A stretch of 62,488 nt of DNA from Mesostigma viride. Taxonomy: Eukaryota; Streptophyta; Mesostigmatophyceae; Mesostigmatales; Mesostigmataceae. The position numbers and the translations under genes were made by a program. The notes beneath the pieces are model-generated. The model searched no databases. It saw nothing but the letters and a program-made list of their open reading frames with translations, and had not been told where the DNA came from. Shown in pieces: positions 49,464 to 59,475 of the stretch. Each line of letters opens with the position of its first letter. Position 1 is the stretch's first letter. The stretch covers positions 872,449 through 934,936 of the forward strand of contig RPFO01000594.1 in assembly GCA_009746045.1 (NCBI GenBank). The letters are read 5' to 3'.

Positions 49464-50501
49464 CTAGTATCGCATGGCCTTCTTGAGGATGTCGCGGCAC
49501 TCGTCGATCACGTCTTGCACGACTTTGCGCGGGTCGTCCCCGTCGTCCAGGTCCCTCTTGCGCTTGATGCCGACGTCCATGAACTGGTTGGCCACGTCGA
49601 CGTATCTGTCCAGCAGCTCCTGCCTGCGCTCCTGGTAGGCGGCCTTCCACTTGGCGGCCTCGGCCTCGAACCTGTCCCTCTCCTGCTCGAGGTTGAACTT
49701 GTCCTTGTCGGCCTTCCGCTCGGTGGCCAGCTCGTCCTGGAAGTGCTGCTTGGCCTGGAACTTGAGCTCCTTGTGGATGGCCGTGACCTGGGCCTGCGCG
49801 TCCTCCACCTTGGCGGCGTGCTCCTTGTTGGCCTGCACCAGCTCCTTTTGAAGCTTTGCTGCCTCCGCTCTCTCCTTCTCCGATACCGTGACCTTTTCCG
49901 CCAGGTCCTTCAACATGGCCACCTGCAGGTTGTGGTGCTGGTGGATGAGGGCCAGCTGCCTCTCCTGGTGCTCCGAGACCACCGCGAGCAGGCGGTTCTC
50001 CATCTCCTCGTCGCGAGCCTTGCCGTTCTCCACGTCCTGGGCGTAGATGCCCAGTGCCAGCTCGGCCACCTTGAGGGAGTCGCCAGCGAACAGCTCGCTG
50101 GCCACCTTCATGGCCACGGTAGCCATGTCGGGGTGGTACTGCACGGCCAGCGCGAAGAGCAGCACCTTGGGCGCATAGGTGCCAGAGACGGGGCCGCGGC
50201 CAGCAACCTCACGCAAAGTGCAGTCCACTCCCTGCGACTCGAGCAGCTTGATGGTGGTCTGTGTTCTCACAGTTGCCATGACTCTCTCCAGCTCTTGCTT
50301 TTCGGTGCGGCCACGTTTGAATAACTTGCTGAGGTTGCCATCTCCCGTGGCCTTGTCGAACGCAATCAAGCACTCGCAACCCTTAAACGTGCGGAACTCG
50401 TACTCATCAACAAACTCCTTGCACTCTGGGGGCAGCTCATCAAAGGGCACAAGGCCAAAGTAGTCTTGGCGCAGGGAGGGGGAGTTGCCGACGAGAGCCA
50501 T
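49464..50501 (-). CDS. KilA-N-like protein with long coiled coil
   Basis: The frame opens at 50552, but the ATG at 50501 (ACCATGG context) is the better start, giving 345 aa. Residues about 55-145 resemble the KilA-N/BRO-type DNA-binding fold: a helix pair (ELERVMATVRTQTTIKLLES), then GRGPVSGTYAPKVLLFALAV and HPDMATVAMKVASELFAGD, corresponding to the typical Gly-Thr-Tyr turn and C-terminal helix. The second half is a charged coiled coil (AEAAKLQKELVQANKEHAAK) ending in a basic/acidic tail (KRKRDLDDGDD). A poly(A) signal AATAAA lies about 30 bp after the stop. Such proteins are common in nucleocytoplasmic large DNA viruses and phages. The assignment is by pattern, and a host origin is possible. 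Confidence 0.55.
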   Translation of the reverse strand: MALVGNSPSLRQDYFGLVPFDELPPECKEFVDEYEFRTFKGCECLIAFDKATGDGNLSKLFKRGRTEKQELERVMATVRTQTTIKLLESQGVDCTLREVAGRGPVSGTYAPKVLLFALAVQYHPDMATVAMKVASELFAGDSLKVAELALGIYAQDVENGKARDEEMENRLLAVVSEHQERQLALIHQHHNLQVAMLKDLAEKVTVSEKERAEAAKLQKELVQANKEHAAKVEDAQAQVTAIHKELKFQAKQHFQDELATERKADKDKFNLEQERDRFEAEAAKWKAAYQERRQELLDRYVDVANQFMDVGIKRKRDLDDGDDPRKVVQDVIDECRDILKKAMRY

Positions 50502-50961
50502 GGTCGTGGTATACCATATGCCAAGAAAGTTTCTGGCGCCCTGTAAGCGCACACTCTCGCGTGTTGAGACATGTCAGCAAATTGCTGACTTTTTATAAGA
50601 CCAGTTGATAACCGCGTATCAAGCCTCGACTAAGTACGCATAAATGTGGAATTAATTCTTGCATTCCCCATTTGCGCCAGCCCATTTGCTGTCAGGTGCT
50701 CGCGGCTCGCGGTCCGGCGCGGTCGTCAGGGTGGGCGGAGATAATTTACCGTGCTCGATAGGCGAGCGGGCCGGGTGGCGGTGGACCGGCTCGGGCGAAC
50801 TGGGTCCACCGCGGTAGCGGGTGCGCGAGGGAGGGGGCGCGGCGGGGCCGGGAGGGGGTCGACGGTTAGAACTCGGTCCCGAAGTCCGTCCACCGTGGGG
50901 GGGCGGGAAAGGGCCGCGAGGGGGTGACGACTTCACTCGCGGGGCGGGAGGGCCGGGAGGG

Positions 50962-52852
50962 AGTTACGTTAAATAGTGCCGGAACCTTTTGCCGCCTGAG
51001 GCAAATCGGTCCGTAACACTATTTTGCCCGGAATAACCACTTCCGAGCACCCAAGTTAATTCGGCCGAATTAACTTGGGTGCTCGGAAGTGGTTATTCCG
51101 GGCAAAATAGTGTTACGGACCGATTTGCCTCAGGCGGCAAAAGGTTCCGGCACTATTTAACGTAACTAAAACCTGGCCTCGTGGAGGGGGGACGAAGAGC
51201 CCGAGACATCCGCCTAGGCCGCTGAGCACGCACCACTAAATGCGCCGGAGCTGCCTCAGTGAGGATTCGAACCCCTGACCTCCAAGGTGCACGGGTTTTA
51301 GTTACGTTAAATAGTGCCGGAACCTTTTGCCGCCTGAGGCAAATCGGTCCGTAACACTATTTTGCCCGGAATAACCACTTCCGAGCACCCAAGTTAATTC
51401 GGCCGAATTAACTTGGGTGCTCGGAAGTGGTTATTCCGGGCAAAATAGTGTTACGGACCGATTTGCCTCAGGCGGCAAAAGGTTCCGGCACTATTTAACG
51501 TAACTAAAACCCGTGCACCTTGGAGGTCAGGGGTTCGAATCCTCACTGAGGCAGCTCCGGCGCATTTAGTGGTGCGTGCTCAGCGGCCTAGGCGGATGTC
51601 TCGGGCTCTTCGTCCCCCCTCCACGAGGCCAGGTTTTAGTTACGTTAAATAGTGCCGGAACCTTTTGCCGCCTGAGGCAAATCGGTCCGTAACACTATTT
51701 TTGCCCGGAATAACCACTTCCGAGCACCCAAGTTAATTCGGCCGAATTAACTTGGGTGCTCGGAAGTGGTTATTCCGGGCAAAATAGTGTTACGGACCGA
51801 TTTGCCTCAGGCGGCAAAAAGGTTCCGGCACTATTTAACGTAACTAAAACCTGGCCTCGTGGAGGGGGGACGAAGAGCCCGAGACATCCGCCTAGGCCAC
51901 TGAGCACGCACCACTAAATGCGCCGGAGCTGCCTCAGTGAGGATTCGAACCCCTGACCTCCAAGGTGCACAGGTTTTAGTTACGTTAAATAGTGCCGGAA
52001 CCTTTTGCCGCCTGAGGCAAATCGGTCCGTAACACTATTTTGCCCGGAATAACCACTTCCGAGCACCCAAGTTAATTCGGCCGAATTAACTTGGGTGCTC
52101 GGAAGTGGTTATTCCGGGCAAAATAGTGTTACGGACCGATTTGCCTCAGGCGGCAAAAGGTTCCGGCACTATTTAACGTAACTAAAACCTGTGCACCTTG
52201 GAGGTCAGGGGTTCGAATCCTCACTGAGGCAGCTCCGGCGCATTTAGTGGTGCGTGCTCAGTGGCCTAGGCGGATGTCTCGGGCTCTTCGTCCCCCCTCC
52301 ACGAGGCCAGGTTTTAGTTACGTTAAATAGTGCCGGAACCTTTTTGCCGCCTGAGGCAAATCGGTCCGTAACACTATTTTGCCCGGAATAACCACTTCCG
52401 AGCACCCAAGTTAATTCGGCCGAATTAACTTGGGTGCTCGGAAGTGGTTATTCCGGGCAAAATAGTGTTCCGGCCCGATTTGCCTCAGTGGGCAAAAGGT
52501 TCCGGCACTGTTTAACCTAACTAAAACCTGTGCAACTTGGAGGTCAGGGGTTCGGATCCGGACAGCTCCGGCGCATTTAGTGGTGCGTGCTCAGTGGCCT
52601 AGGCGGATGTTTCATATTCAACCCACCCTCCACGAGGCCAGGTTTTAGTTAGGTTAAACAGTGCCGGAACCTTTTGCCCACTGAGGCAAATCGGGCCGGA
52701 ACACTATTTTGCCCGGAATAACCACTTCCGAGCACCCAAGTTAATTCGGCCGAATTAACTTGGGTGCTCGGAAGTGGTTATTCCGGGCAAAATAGTGTTC
52801 CGGCCCGATTTGCCTCAGTGGGCAAAAGGTTCCGGCACTGTTTAACCTAACT
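50962..52852. repeat. Array of six 206-208-bp palindromes with alternating spacers
   Basis: Units at 50962-51167, 51300-51505, 51638-51845, 51978-52183, 52316-52522 and 52647-52852. The first four belong to a variant with GCCGCCTGAGGC and GTCCGTAACAC. The sixth matches the 41-kb variant. The fifth has one arm of each type. Spacers alternate in orientation. Mirrored spacers 1/2 and 3/4 share private differences (GCCGCTGAGC with CACGGG in one pair; GCCACTGAGC with CACAGG in the other). GAGGG flanks the array on both sides as a 5-bp target duplication. Confidence 0.9.
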
Positions 52853-53113
52853 GAGGGGGGGTGACGGTGGACGCAGTTCGATGGACGCAGTTGAAATTTT
52901 TTTTTGGAGGGGAGGGTTTTTTTGAAAGGGGTATACGGGTGGGTGTATGCATCATGGGGTGATGATCATGGGGTCATCATCACGGGGTGACGGAAGGGAT
53001 GGCTTTTCATTCCCCATAACTTTTATGCTCTTGAAAAAAAAAAAGAAAAAAAGAACTGGGTCCATCGAACTGCGTCCACTTCGACTGTCGAGAACCCCGT
53101 CTGGGAGGGTCTT

Positions 53114-54078
53114 TTATTCCGCGGGGCCGCGAGAGGGTCGTTTGGTCGTGCGACGGTGGACGCAGTTCGGTCCGGCGATGACGCGCGGGTCGGGTTTCTC
53201 GCGGGGTGACCGGCACCGGGAAGGGGGGCGGGTGGACCGCGTTCGTTCCGCTCCGGTTACATGAAGATCCTTGATCGACCCCCTGTGCCTTGCGCACTTG
53301 TGTCCGCACCTTACGGGATTCATGCACCACCGTTTGCTCTTCCGGTTCCAATGGCTGCAGTGTCTTCTACGAATGCAGTGCTGATTCATGCACCCGTGTC
53401 CCGTGCACGCACTTCGGATAGCGGCAGGGGTCCCTGTCATTTCAACTGCTAAACCATCAGAGTCGTCCTTCACTGTCATTCCCATCCCCTTGTAGACATC
53501 CACCAGTTTCGAGTTGTTCTTTACTCTGCTCGCCTGGTGTTGAATGTCCATCGCATACCCCCACTCATCCGTCTCGTCACCGTCACGTATGGCATCTCGT
53601 ACTTTCTGAGCGGTTCTCGGAAACCTGTCTATATATTTCCACGACTCCTCCGGGGTCAAATCGAAGGTCTTAGATGGTCGCCCCCCGTCGCGTGCAATCT
53701 AATGGTACCGCGATCCGGGTCGGGCAAGTGTTTTGCATTGACCTCGGAAGCTCGTAAAAACATGTCCTTACCTATGCGAGCAGTAGCCGCACGCTCTTCA
53801 TCAAGAGCGGATGCCCCCTCTCGCGTGTGAGGAGAAGTGTAAACGTGAAATCCGTTGTAATAGATGCTACCGTCATCCTCTCTGGTGGCCAGCAATTCTG
53901 CCAGCGTGTCCGTTTCGTTACGGAGGGGTGTGTCTGGGTATTTATCGGGAAAGGGGATGACAATGTGAGTGGCACCACTTCTATTAGGTCGCATATGAAA
54001 GTGTAATGGATACTCTTGCCCGTTAAGGTGTATGGATCTTCCTGTTGGCTCTGTCCATTCCATCTTGTGACTGCTCAT
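53114..54078 (-). pseudogene. Unknown gene ending in a Cys/His motif (frameshifted)
   Basis: The ATG at 54078 opens 140 codons (MEWTEPTGRSIHLNGQEYPL, THIVIPFPDKYPDTPL) to a stop at 53656. Protein-like sequence continues in a second frame as SKTFDLTPEESWKYIDRFPR, which has no ATG of its own. The change lies near a run of six C at 53681-53686, so one indel would make a single gene of roughly 300 aa. The C-terminal region has HCSHWNRKSKRWCMNP and CGHKCARHRG, a C/H pattern like the small zinc-type repeats common in large DNA viruses. The frame ends at a TAA overlapping AATAAA. No function can be given. Confidence 0.5.
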
Positions 54079-54830
54079 AATGAAAGCACGGGAAATATTT
54101 AGTCAATAACTTGTAATTACCAAGCATGCAGCCACACTTTAATGACAAACAATAAACGTTTACGATTGGCTGCGAGATAAACACTTGTCCCTCACGGACG
54201 CCAGGGCCTCCTGGCCACCCTCGCTAAATTGTTGCCGCTGTTCCGCGCAATTCCTGGGCAGTAATTCAAGATTGCAATAAACAAGTGAGATAACACAACC
54301 GGCGAAAATCCTGTCACAAATAGTCATTAAAAGCCTGAACACACACACACACACACAGTCTCAAGAGGCACCCACCACTCCACAAGGGTATTTGTTGTGC
54401 TTTGTCCTTTTCCCCCCTCCCGGTAGACCCGGCGGCAATCTGGTAACTGCAGCATGCATGCATGCCCATGGTTGGCGCGCGTCTGCCGCGTCCACCGTCG
54501 ACCGGGCGCGTGTACGGCTGGAAACGCGACATTGGCTGCTAGTACGAATCCAGTGCAGTATATGTGGTACTGCCCCAGTACCCAAAGTGTGGCTGATTCT
54601 GACCTCCGCCGGTCCAACCAGATTTTTCCCGCGTCTGGCGCGTGAGTCCCAAATTAGCAGGAGGTTTTTTGCTTGCATGACAACCCAACAAGACACTTCA
54701 TAATAATGCCAAGAGGGCCAGAAGGAGGTGCAAGCGGCCAAGAACTGCAGCATTGAGAGTGCCCAGGGCTGATAGGCAGGGCCACTCTGAAAATTGTTAA
54801 TTGCTTTGAGTGATTCCTGCCGGCTTTACG
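54079..54830. other. Gap without a recognised gene
   Basis: There is a (CA)n run at about 54340-54357 and a CATGCATGCATGC run near 54452. No reading frame with protein character was found on either strand. Confidence 0.5.
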
Positions 54831-56336
54831 ATGTCGGCTTACGTTGCAGCCGGGTGAGTGCAAATGCGTCGAATTACGCGGCACGAATCGCGTTTCTTCC
54901 CGGATCGCTTATAATGAATGGGGTTTCTTTTGCATGGATGGCCAGGTGTTTGCCCAGAGCTGCATGGATGGCATTCCGCCGCGACTGCTGATGAAAGACA
55001 TCCATGCACCCTCTCCTGTCACTCTTTTTGCCATGTGTGCAGTGGAAAGAAGAGGAAAGTCCACCAGGCACCCAAGAATGCACAGGCACCTGTGCCAAGT
55101 GCCCTGGCTGCTAAGATGGGTGAGTTTTGCATGATCCGTTCTTTGCCGCGCTCGCGGCCCACCCTGCATGCAAAAGCTGCCTGTGAGCAGTCCAGTGACC
55201 CCCATGTTTGCCCTCCCTCAAAAGCTTGCTCACAATTTGACACCACCCCTGTGTGCTGGTGTGAATAATCGCGTCGTCTGCCGCGCTTGCGGCTTTTCAT
55301 TGCTTGCTGAAGAGAGTAGTGCCCCCCATGTTTGCCCTGCCTCAGAAGCTTGCTCACAAATTGACACCCCCCCTGTGTGCTGGTGTGAATAATCGCGTCG
55401 TCTGCCGCGCTTGCGGCTTCTCATTGCTTGCTGAAGGGGCAGCCCCCAGTGTCCTGGTGTGCTGCATGCCACGGGTGTTCGGTCACACAGTGTGGAATTT
55501 TTACGAGATTTCTGCTTTCTTCACCCCTTGTTGGGCGTTCCATCCTGTCACCCGCAGTGCCCTACGCGCACTACGCGGCCCGAGACGAGTGGTTTCAAAG
55601 AATCGTGAAGGTGGAGGGGCGACTCAGGACGCCCATGGAGCAGTTTTTCTACTCCACCAAGGCGGTGGCAGACCTCACCACCCCCCTCGGCCTGGACTTC
55701 ATCTGGACCCGCCACCCCGACCTTTTCCTGGATTTTGAAGTGTTCGATTTGCCAGAAGACCACCCCGCGTTCGTGGTGGGCGAGAAGGGTCCGGGACTCG
55801 GGGTGCGGACTGTGCAGGACATCAAGGGGGAGGGGTAGGTCGATGTCTTTGTCCTTTGCAAGGTGCTGTCCTCTGTCATTCGCCTGTCATTATAGTGTCC
55901 GCACGCGACTCGGGGCTGATGATCCATCCCGTCCGTACCGCGCGTCCTCGCGTGCAGGGTCACGCTGGGGTACTTCGCTGGCGTCATCACGTTTTACCCC
56001 AAGAACGGCAAAGGTCGGCTGGTGGGCTTCCCCGAGGACAGCGATTTCCTTTTCTTCTCTCACGAGACTCCTTCGTACGCGGTGTACATCGACGCGTCCG
56101 TCGTGCGCAACTGGACGTACTACGTCAACACCGCCGAGGGTAACACCAAGCAGACGGCGAACTGCGAGTTCACCCGCGAGCCCTGGATGGGGGCGGGCGA
56201 AGTGCGCCTCGTCACCACTCGACAGGTCGCGGTGGGCGAGGAGCTGCTCGTGGCCACCTATGGCCCTGGGCACCCGGTCGAGCCCTACAAGAACAACCCG
56301 GTCCTCCGTTGGGAGGTGGTGTCAGAGAGCGATTAA
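54831..56336 (+). CDS. SET-domain protein, four exons
   Basis: Predicted exons are 54831-54853, 55043-55119, 55558-55834 and 55958-56336 (251 aa). All introns are GT-AG (189, 438 and 123 bp) and every junction keeps the frame. Exon 2 encodes a nuclear signal, GKKRKV. Exon 3 ends in GLGVRTVQDIKGEG, the opening of a SET domain. Exon 4 has VTLGYFAGVITFYPKNGKG, AVYIDASVVRNWTYYVN, TANCEF and GEELLVATYG, matching the cofactor-binding N-x-C/catalytic region and the closing GEEL...YG. A protein lysine methyltransferase role is likely. The short size and compact SET recall viral and algal SET proteins. Exon 1 (MSAYVAA, 23 bp) is the least certain; the other three are well supported. Confidence 0.72.
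55196..55437. repeat. Tandem repeat inside intron 2 of the SET gene
   Basis: Two copies of a unit of about 120 bp (CCCATGTTTGCCCT ... CATTGCTTGCTGAA) at about 55200-55316 and 55325-55437, with the start of a third. The units are about 93% alike. They account for several spurious reading frames and lie entirely within the 438-bp intron. Confidence 0.8.
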
Positions 56337-56600
56337 ATGCTCTCAGCGGACCGTGACCACTGTCACGCCAGACTTTCATTTATTGTACGGGATAGTGCTT
56401 GTATTTTGTTCCGTGTCAAATGTGTGTTTTATTATAGAACGCATTATTACCTCGCACATCATGGAAAAACACACAAAGCGCGCGAAGAAGACAGCACGGC
56501 CAAAGATAGTCGCGAGTAAGAGAGTTACGAATAGGGTAGTTACCAACACTTACAAATAAAAAGCAAAAGGGAGCACACTTACAATAAAAATGCGTGCAAA

Positions 56601-56843
56601 ATGGTATATGTGCCCGTTATGAAGAAACAATCAGGCAGGTGCACGGCCAGGACGACACGCGGCCCTCGGTGCCGATTTAAGCCCTTGTTCGGCTCTCTGT
56701 GTGGCGTGCATGCCCGCGCGGTAAACGCGAAGAGGCACCCCATGCGCGCGATCCGAGAAGAAGATCCTCCCATCCATTTCCCCCCCCGATGGCACGATGA
56801 TGACAGGTACGAAGAGATAGTTAACGTAAAGGATTTACGTTAG
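56601..56843 (+). CDS. Small Cys/His protein of large-DNA-virus type
   Basis: 80 codons from the ATG at 56601. The core CTARTTRGPRCRFKPLFGSL continues into CGVHARA, giving C-x8-C and a later C-x2-H. This layout (short basic segment, two spaced Cys, Gly, then CxxH) is common among small proteins of unknown function in giant viruses. A similar motif ends the gene at 53114-54078. Function unknown, perhaps zinc binding. Confidence 0.5.
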   Translation: MVYVPVMKKQSGRCTARTTRGPRCRFKPLFGSLCGVHARAVNAKRHPMRAIREEDPPIHFPPRWHDDDRYEEIVNVKDLR

Positions 56844-57461
56844 ATGGATAGAGATTGTTACGCTCTTTCCAACGGCACCTTGAACGCCTCATTTGGTTAA
56901 GGAACGTAAAAGTTATGACGTTTCCTAGGCTGTGCCGACAGTACCCGGCGCGCCACTGTGGGCGCGTACGGACACAGGATGTACAAGTGTCACTTTGATA
57001 GTCCGCAGGACGTTGACAGGACTTGTACAGGACTTGATGGTCAATTGATAGGTAGGCGCACTGTAGCGCGCCAGGACCTATGAGACAATTGATGCTGACT
57101 AGTGTACGGATAGGTCCACAGGACTAGCCGTATGGACAATTGATAGATCTGCGCGCCAAAGGCGTGCCAGAGTCTGTGTAATCAATTGATTGACAGTTCA
57201 GCTGTGACAGTGCAGCTGAATACTTGGACGCGTCCCTAGCAAGCTATATGTGTGACTTGGTCGCACCGGGACGCTAGCTCTTGCGTGCACGCTCTCTTGG
57301 CATAACGACCCTGTCGTCTGTGCTACGTGCAGTCTCGGACTTGACGTGACTTACGTCTGTGTTTGCTCATTATAATAAAGGCAACTTTCCTGCAAGAGCC
57401 ATGGATTCCCTCGGTGGTAAACTCTCATTCAACTCGTATTACAATCTTCGTACCAAGAAAA
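56844..57461 (+). other. Probable 5' LTR and leader of the second copia-like element
   Basis: There is no gene here. The stretch lies directly before the element's first ORF and has short CAATTGAT repeats (57043, 57081, 57130, 57181). A second LTR copy is not inside the window, so the boundaries cannot be set. Confidence 0.4.
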
Positions 57462-58247
57462 ATGCCGGACTCGATGGAGTTCCGCATTCCGAGGGATTCT
57501 GAAATTTTGGGCAGTCCAGCGGACATCGCCGAATCTCCGGCTGGTCCTTCGACGACTCCTGTTCGTGAAGATCGTCCGGTTCTTAATCCGGCGTGGCAGC
57601 GTGTTGTTGACCAGGCGGTAGCGTCCAGTGCGGAGCTACGCGCTCAGCAGCAGGCACTGCTGCAAAACCTACGACTGCCGCCCCCGCCTCCGCAACCTTC
57701 GATTGTTTCGGGGTTTCGCGATTACCTTGATTCCATTCGAGCTTTGCTCGCGGACTTCGAGGTCCATACCCGGGCGGGGTTGCAAGCGCCCAGCGCGGTT
57801 GCCGAGGTCTCTGAGGAGATCGACAACGCGGTTTCATCGCTTACAGGTTACCAGCGCAATCTCGCTAACTGGCTGTCGGTTCGTTCGGGCGTCATTCCGA
57901 CGATTACGACCAACCTGTTTCAAGACCTTGCGATTCTGCAGTTGCTGTCGCGAGGCTTCCGGACGCGTGAGCGGCAATTGCTGCTCAATCTTGTCGCGTT
58001 CTTGTCTGCATTGCGAGAGTGGGCGCCGGACGGGTGGGATTTTCTAACGATTCTTACCAACCCGCTCCGCATCGTCACCCGCCGCCGTCGTCGCCGCATT
58101 GATCCGGTGACGGGACGTCGGTTGGACCCCATCGTCATCGAAACTCCGGTGACGATTGAGGTTGGGCAAGGCCAGGAGGCGCCTGCGCCTGTCGCCAACG
58201 ATCCAATTTACGACTACGACTACTGCGATTTTCGTGGTCTCGACTGA
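57462..58247 (+). CDS. ORF1 of the second copia-like element
   Basis: The frame is open from 57363, but the first ATG is at 57462 (MPDSMEFRIP), giving 261 aa. A Pro-rich segment near residue 70 is followed by a helical region (RDYLDSIRALLADFEVHTRA, FLSALREWAPDGWDF) and a basic cluster (VTRRRRRRIDPVTGRR). It has the same position as ORF1 of the first element (12735-14285), but I see no clear sequence likeness. It could be a packaging or structural protein. No family is recognised. Confidence 0.5.
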   Translation: MPDSMEFRIPRDSEILGSPADIAESPAGPSTTPVREDRPVLNPAWQRVVDQAVASSAELRAQQQALLQNLRLPPPPPQPSIVSGFRDYLDSIRALLADFEVHTRAGLQAPSAVAEVSEEIDNAVSSLTGYQRNLANWLSVRSGVIPTITTNLFQDLAILQLLSRGFRTRERQLLLNLVAFLSALREWAPDGWDFLTILTNPLRIVTRRRRRRIDPVTGRRLDPIVIETPVTIEVGQGQEAPAPVANDPIYDYDYCDFRGLD

Positions 58248-58369
58248 ATTCGGCATGGTGGCGCGGTCGGCACCGGGGCAGGCGGCTTTTTGACAGATTG
58301 TACATATCTACCTGTCTTTTGTTTTCCAGCTGCTTAGCTCAGGGCCATACACAGCTAGTGTAGTTTACC

Positions 58370-59475
58370 ATGGCTGAGGGACGCCGTAGCAAGGGCCTAG
58401 CCAGTGGGAATAATAATGGGGGTGCTGGTAGCGGGACCGCTCACGTAGATGACGTGGGGGTTACCGGCGAGATTACCAATGTGCCTATTAATAATAATAC
58501 ACATGCTGTCTCTGGATATGATCTCACCACACAGGGTCTCCTTATTGTTAATCAGCTGCAACCTGTCACTTCAGACTCAAAGCCAAAGCAGGCAGAGGAG
58601 TTTGTGGAAGGACTAGAGGGGTTTCCAAGCTTGTACGGGGTACAAACTATTATCAGATCTGGATAGGCAGCCAGACTTTTGGCAAGTGCACAGATCAGAT
58701 TAAAGACCTCACTAGAGAGTGCAAGAAGGCCAACAAGGCCTGGGCAGTCTACGTGGCAGAGCTGAGGGAGCTGCTAGAGGATCAACGGAAGAAAGTGGGG
58801 ATCCATTGGCAGGATAAATACCAAGGGTGGGAGGTTAAGGGAGACCTTATCCAGAACTTCCTCAATTATTGTAAAATGGTTGAGGAGGGCAGGGCTCACG
58901 GCTTCAATGTCGCTGACAGCATAGCCCTGACAAACTGGCTCAAGGTTTCTGGGCTGGACAAGGCAACACGTGGCTCTTTAAAGGTCATGTGTGCCCCACA
59001 CTCTACCCTCAAGGCCTACAAGGTCATAATCAAACAAGCACTCGAGGCAGAGGAGCTGTTTGAGGGTGGAATGCCAGCTGTGAAGGCTACCCACGCAGGT
59101 GGGCGTGCCCAGGGGGGCTCCAAGACGTCTGAGGCTGACAGAAGCCAAGGAGGACGTGGGGGCAACCACAACAAGCGGAAGGCCAACCATTCACCCGACC
59201 CTGACGGGCAATCACATGCCAAGTCGGTGTTCAGGAGGGTGGGTGGTAAGCCCAGGCAGGGTAACGCGCCTGACAACGGGGGAGGAGGCCAGGGCAAGTC
59301 AAAGATCCAGTGCTACCTGTGCAAGGGGTGGGGGCACATCAAGAAGGAGTGTCCCAGCTTCAAGAAGACCCAGGGCCAGGGCAGCAACAAGAAAAACAAC
59401 AACAAGAACAACAACAAGTCCCAGGCAGGCCAGCCTTCAAAGGGCAGTCAGCAAGAAGACAACAAGGAGCAGTGA
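58370..59475 (+). CDS. Gag of the second copia-like element (one frame change)
   Basis: The ATG at 58370 starts 98 codons. Protein-like sequence moves to another frame near 58645 (YYQIWIGSQTFGKCTDQIKD) and continues to 59475. The helical gag core is followed by a basic Gly/Lys/Asn tail holding one CCHC knuckle, CYLCKGWGHIKKEC (about 59311-59352). It ends at a UGA (59473-59475), after which the same frame stays open through pol. The first element has a comparable gag with its knuckle placed next to integrase. Confidence 0.7.

Noticed and set aside
49515-50324. Plus-strand ORF of 269 codons opposite the KilA-N-like gene
   Set aside because: Leu/Val/His-rich shadow of a coiled coil. The minus-strand frame has the better composition, a good start context and a poly(A) signal.
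53007-53351. Minus-strand ORF of 114 codons overlapping the end of the 53.1-54.1 kb gene
   Set aside because: Arg/Pro-rich alternative frame of the same DNA. The frame with the Cys/His motif is preferred.
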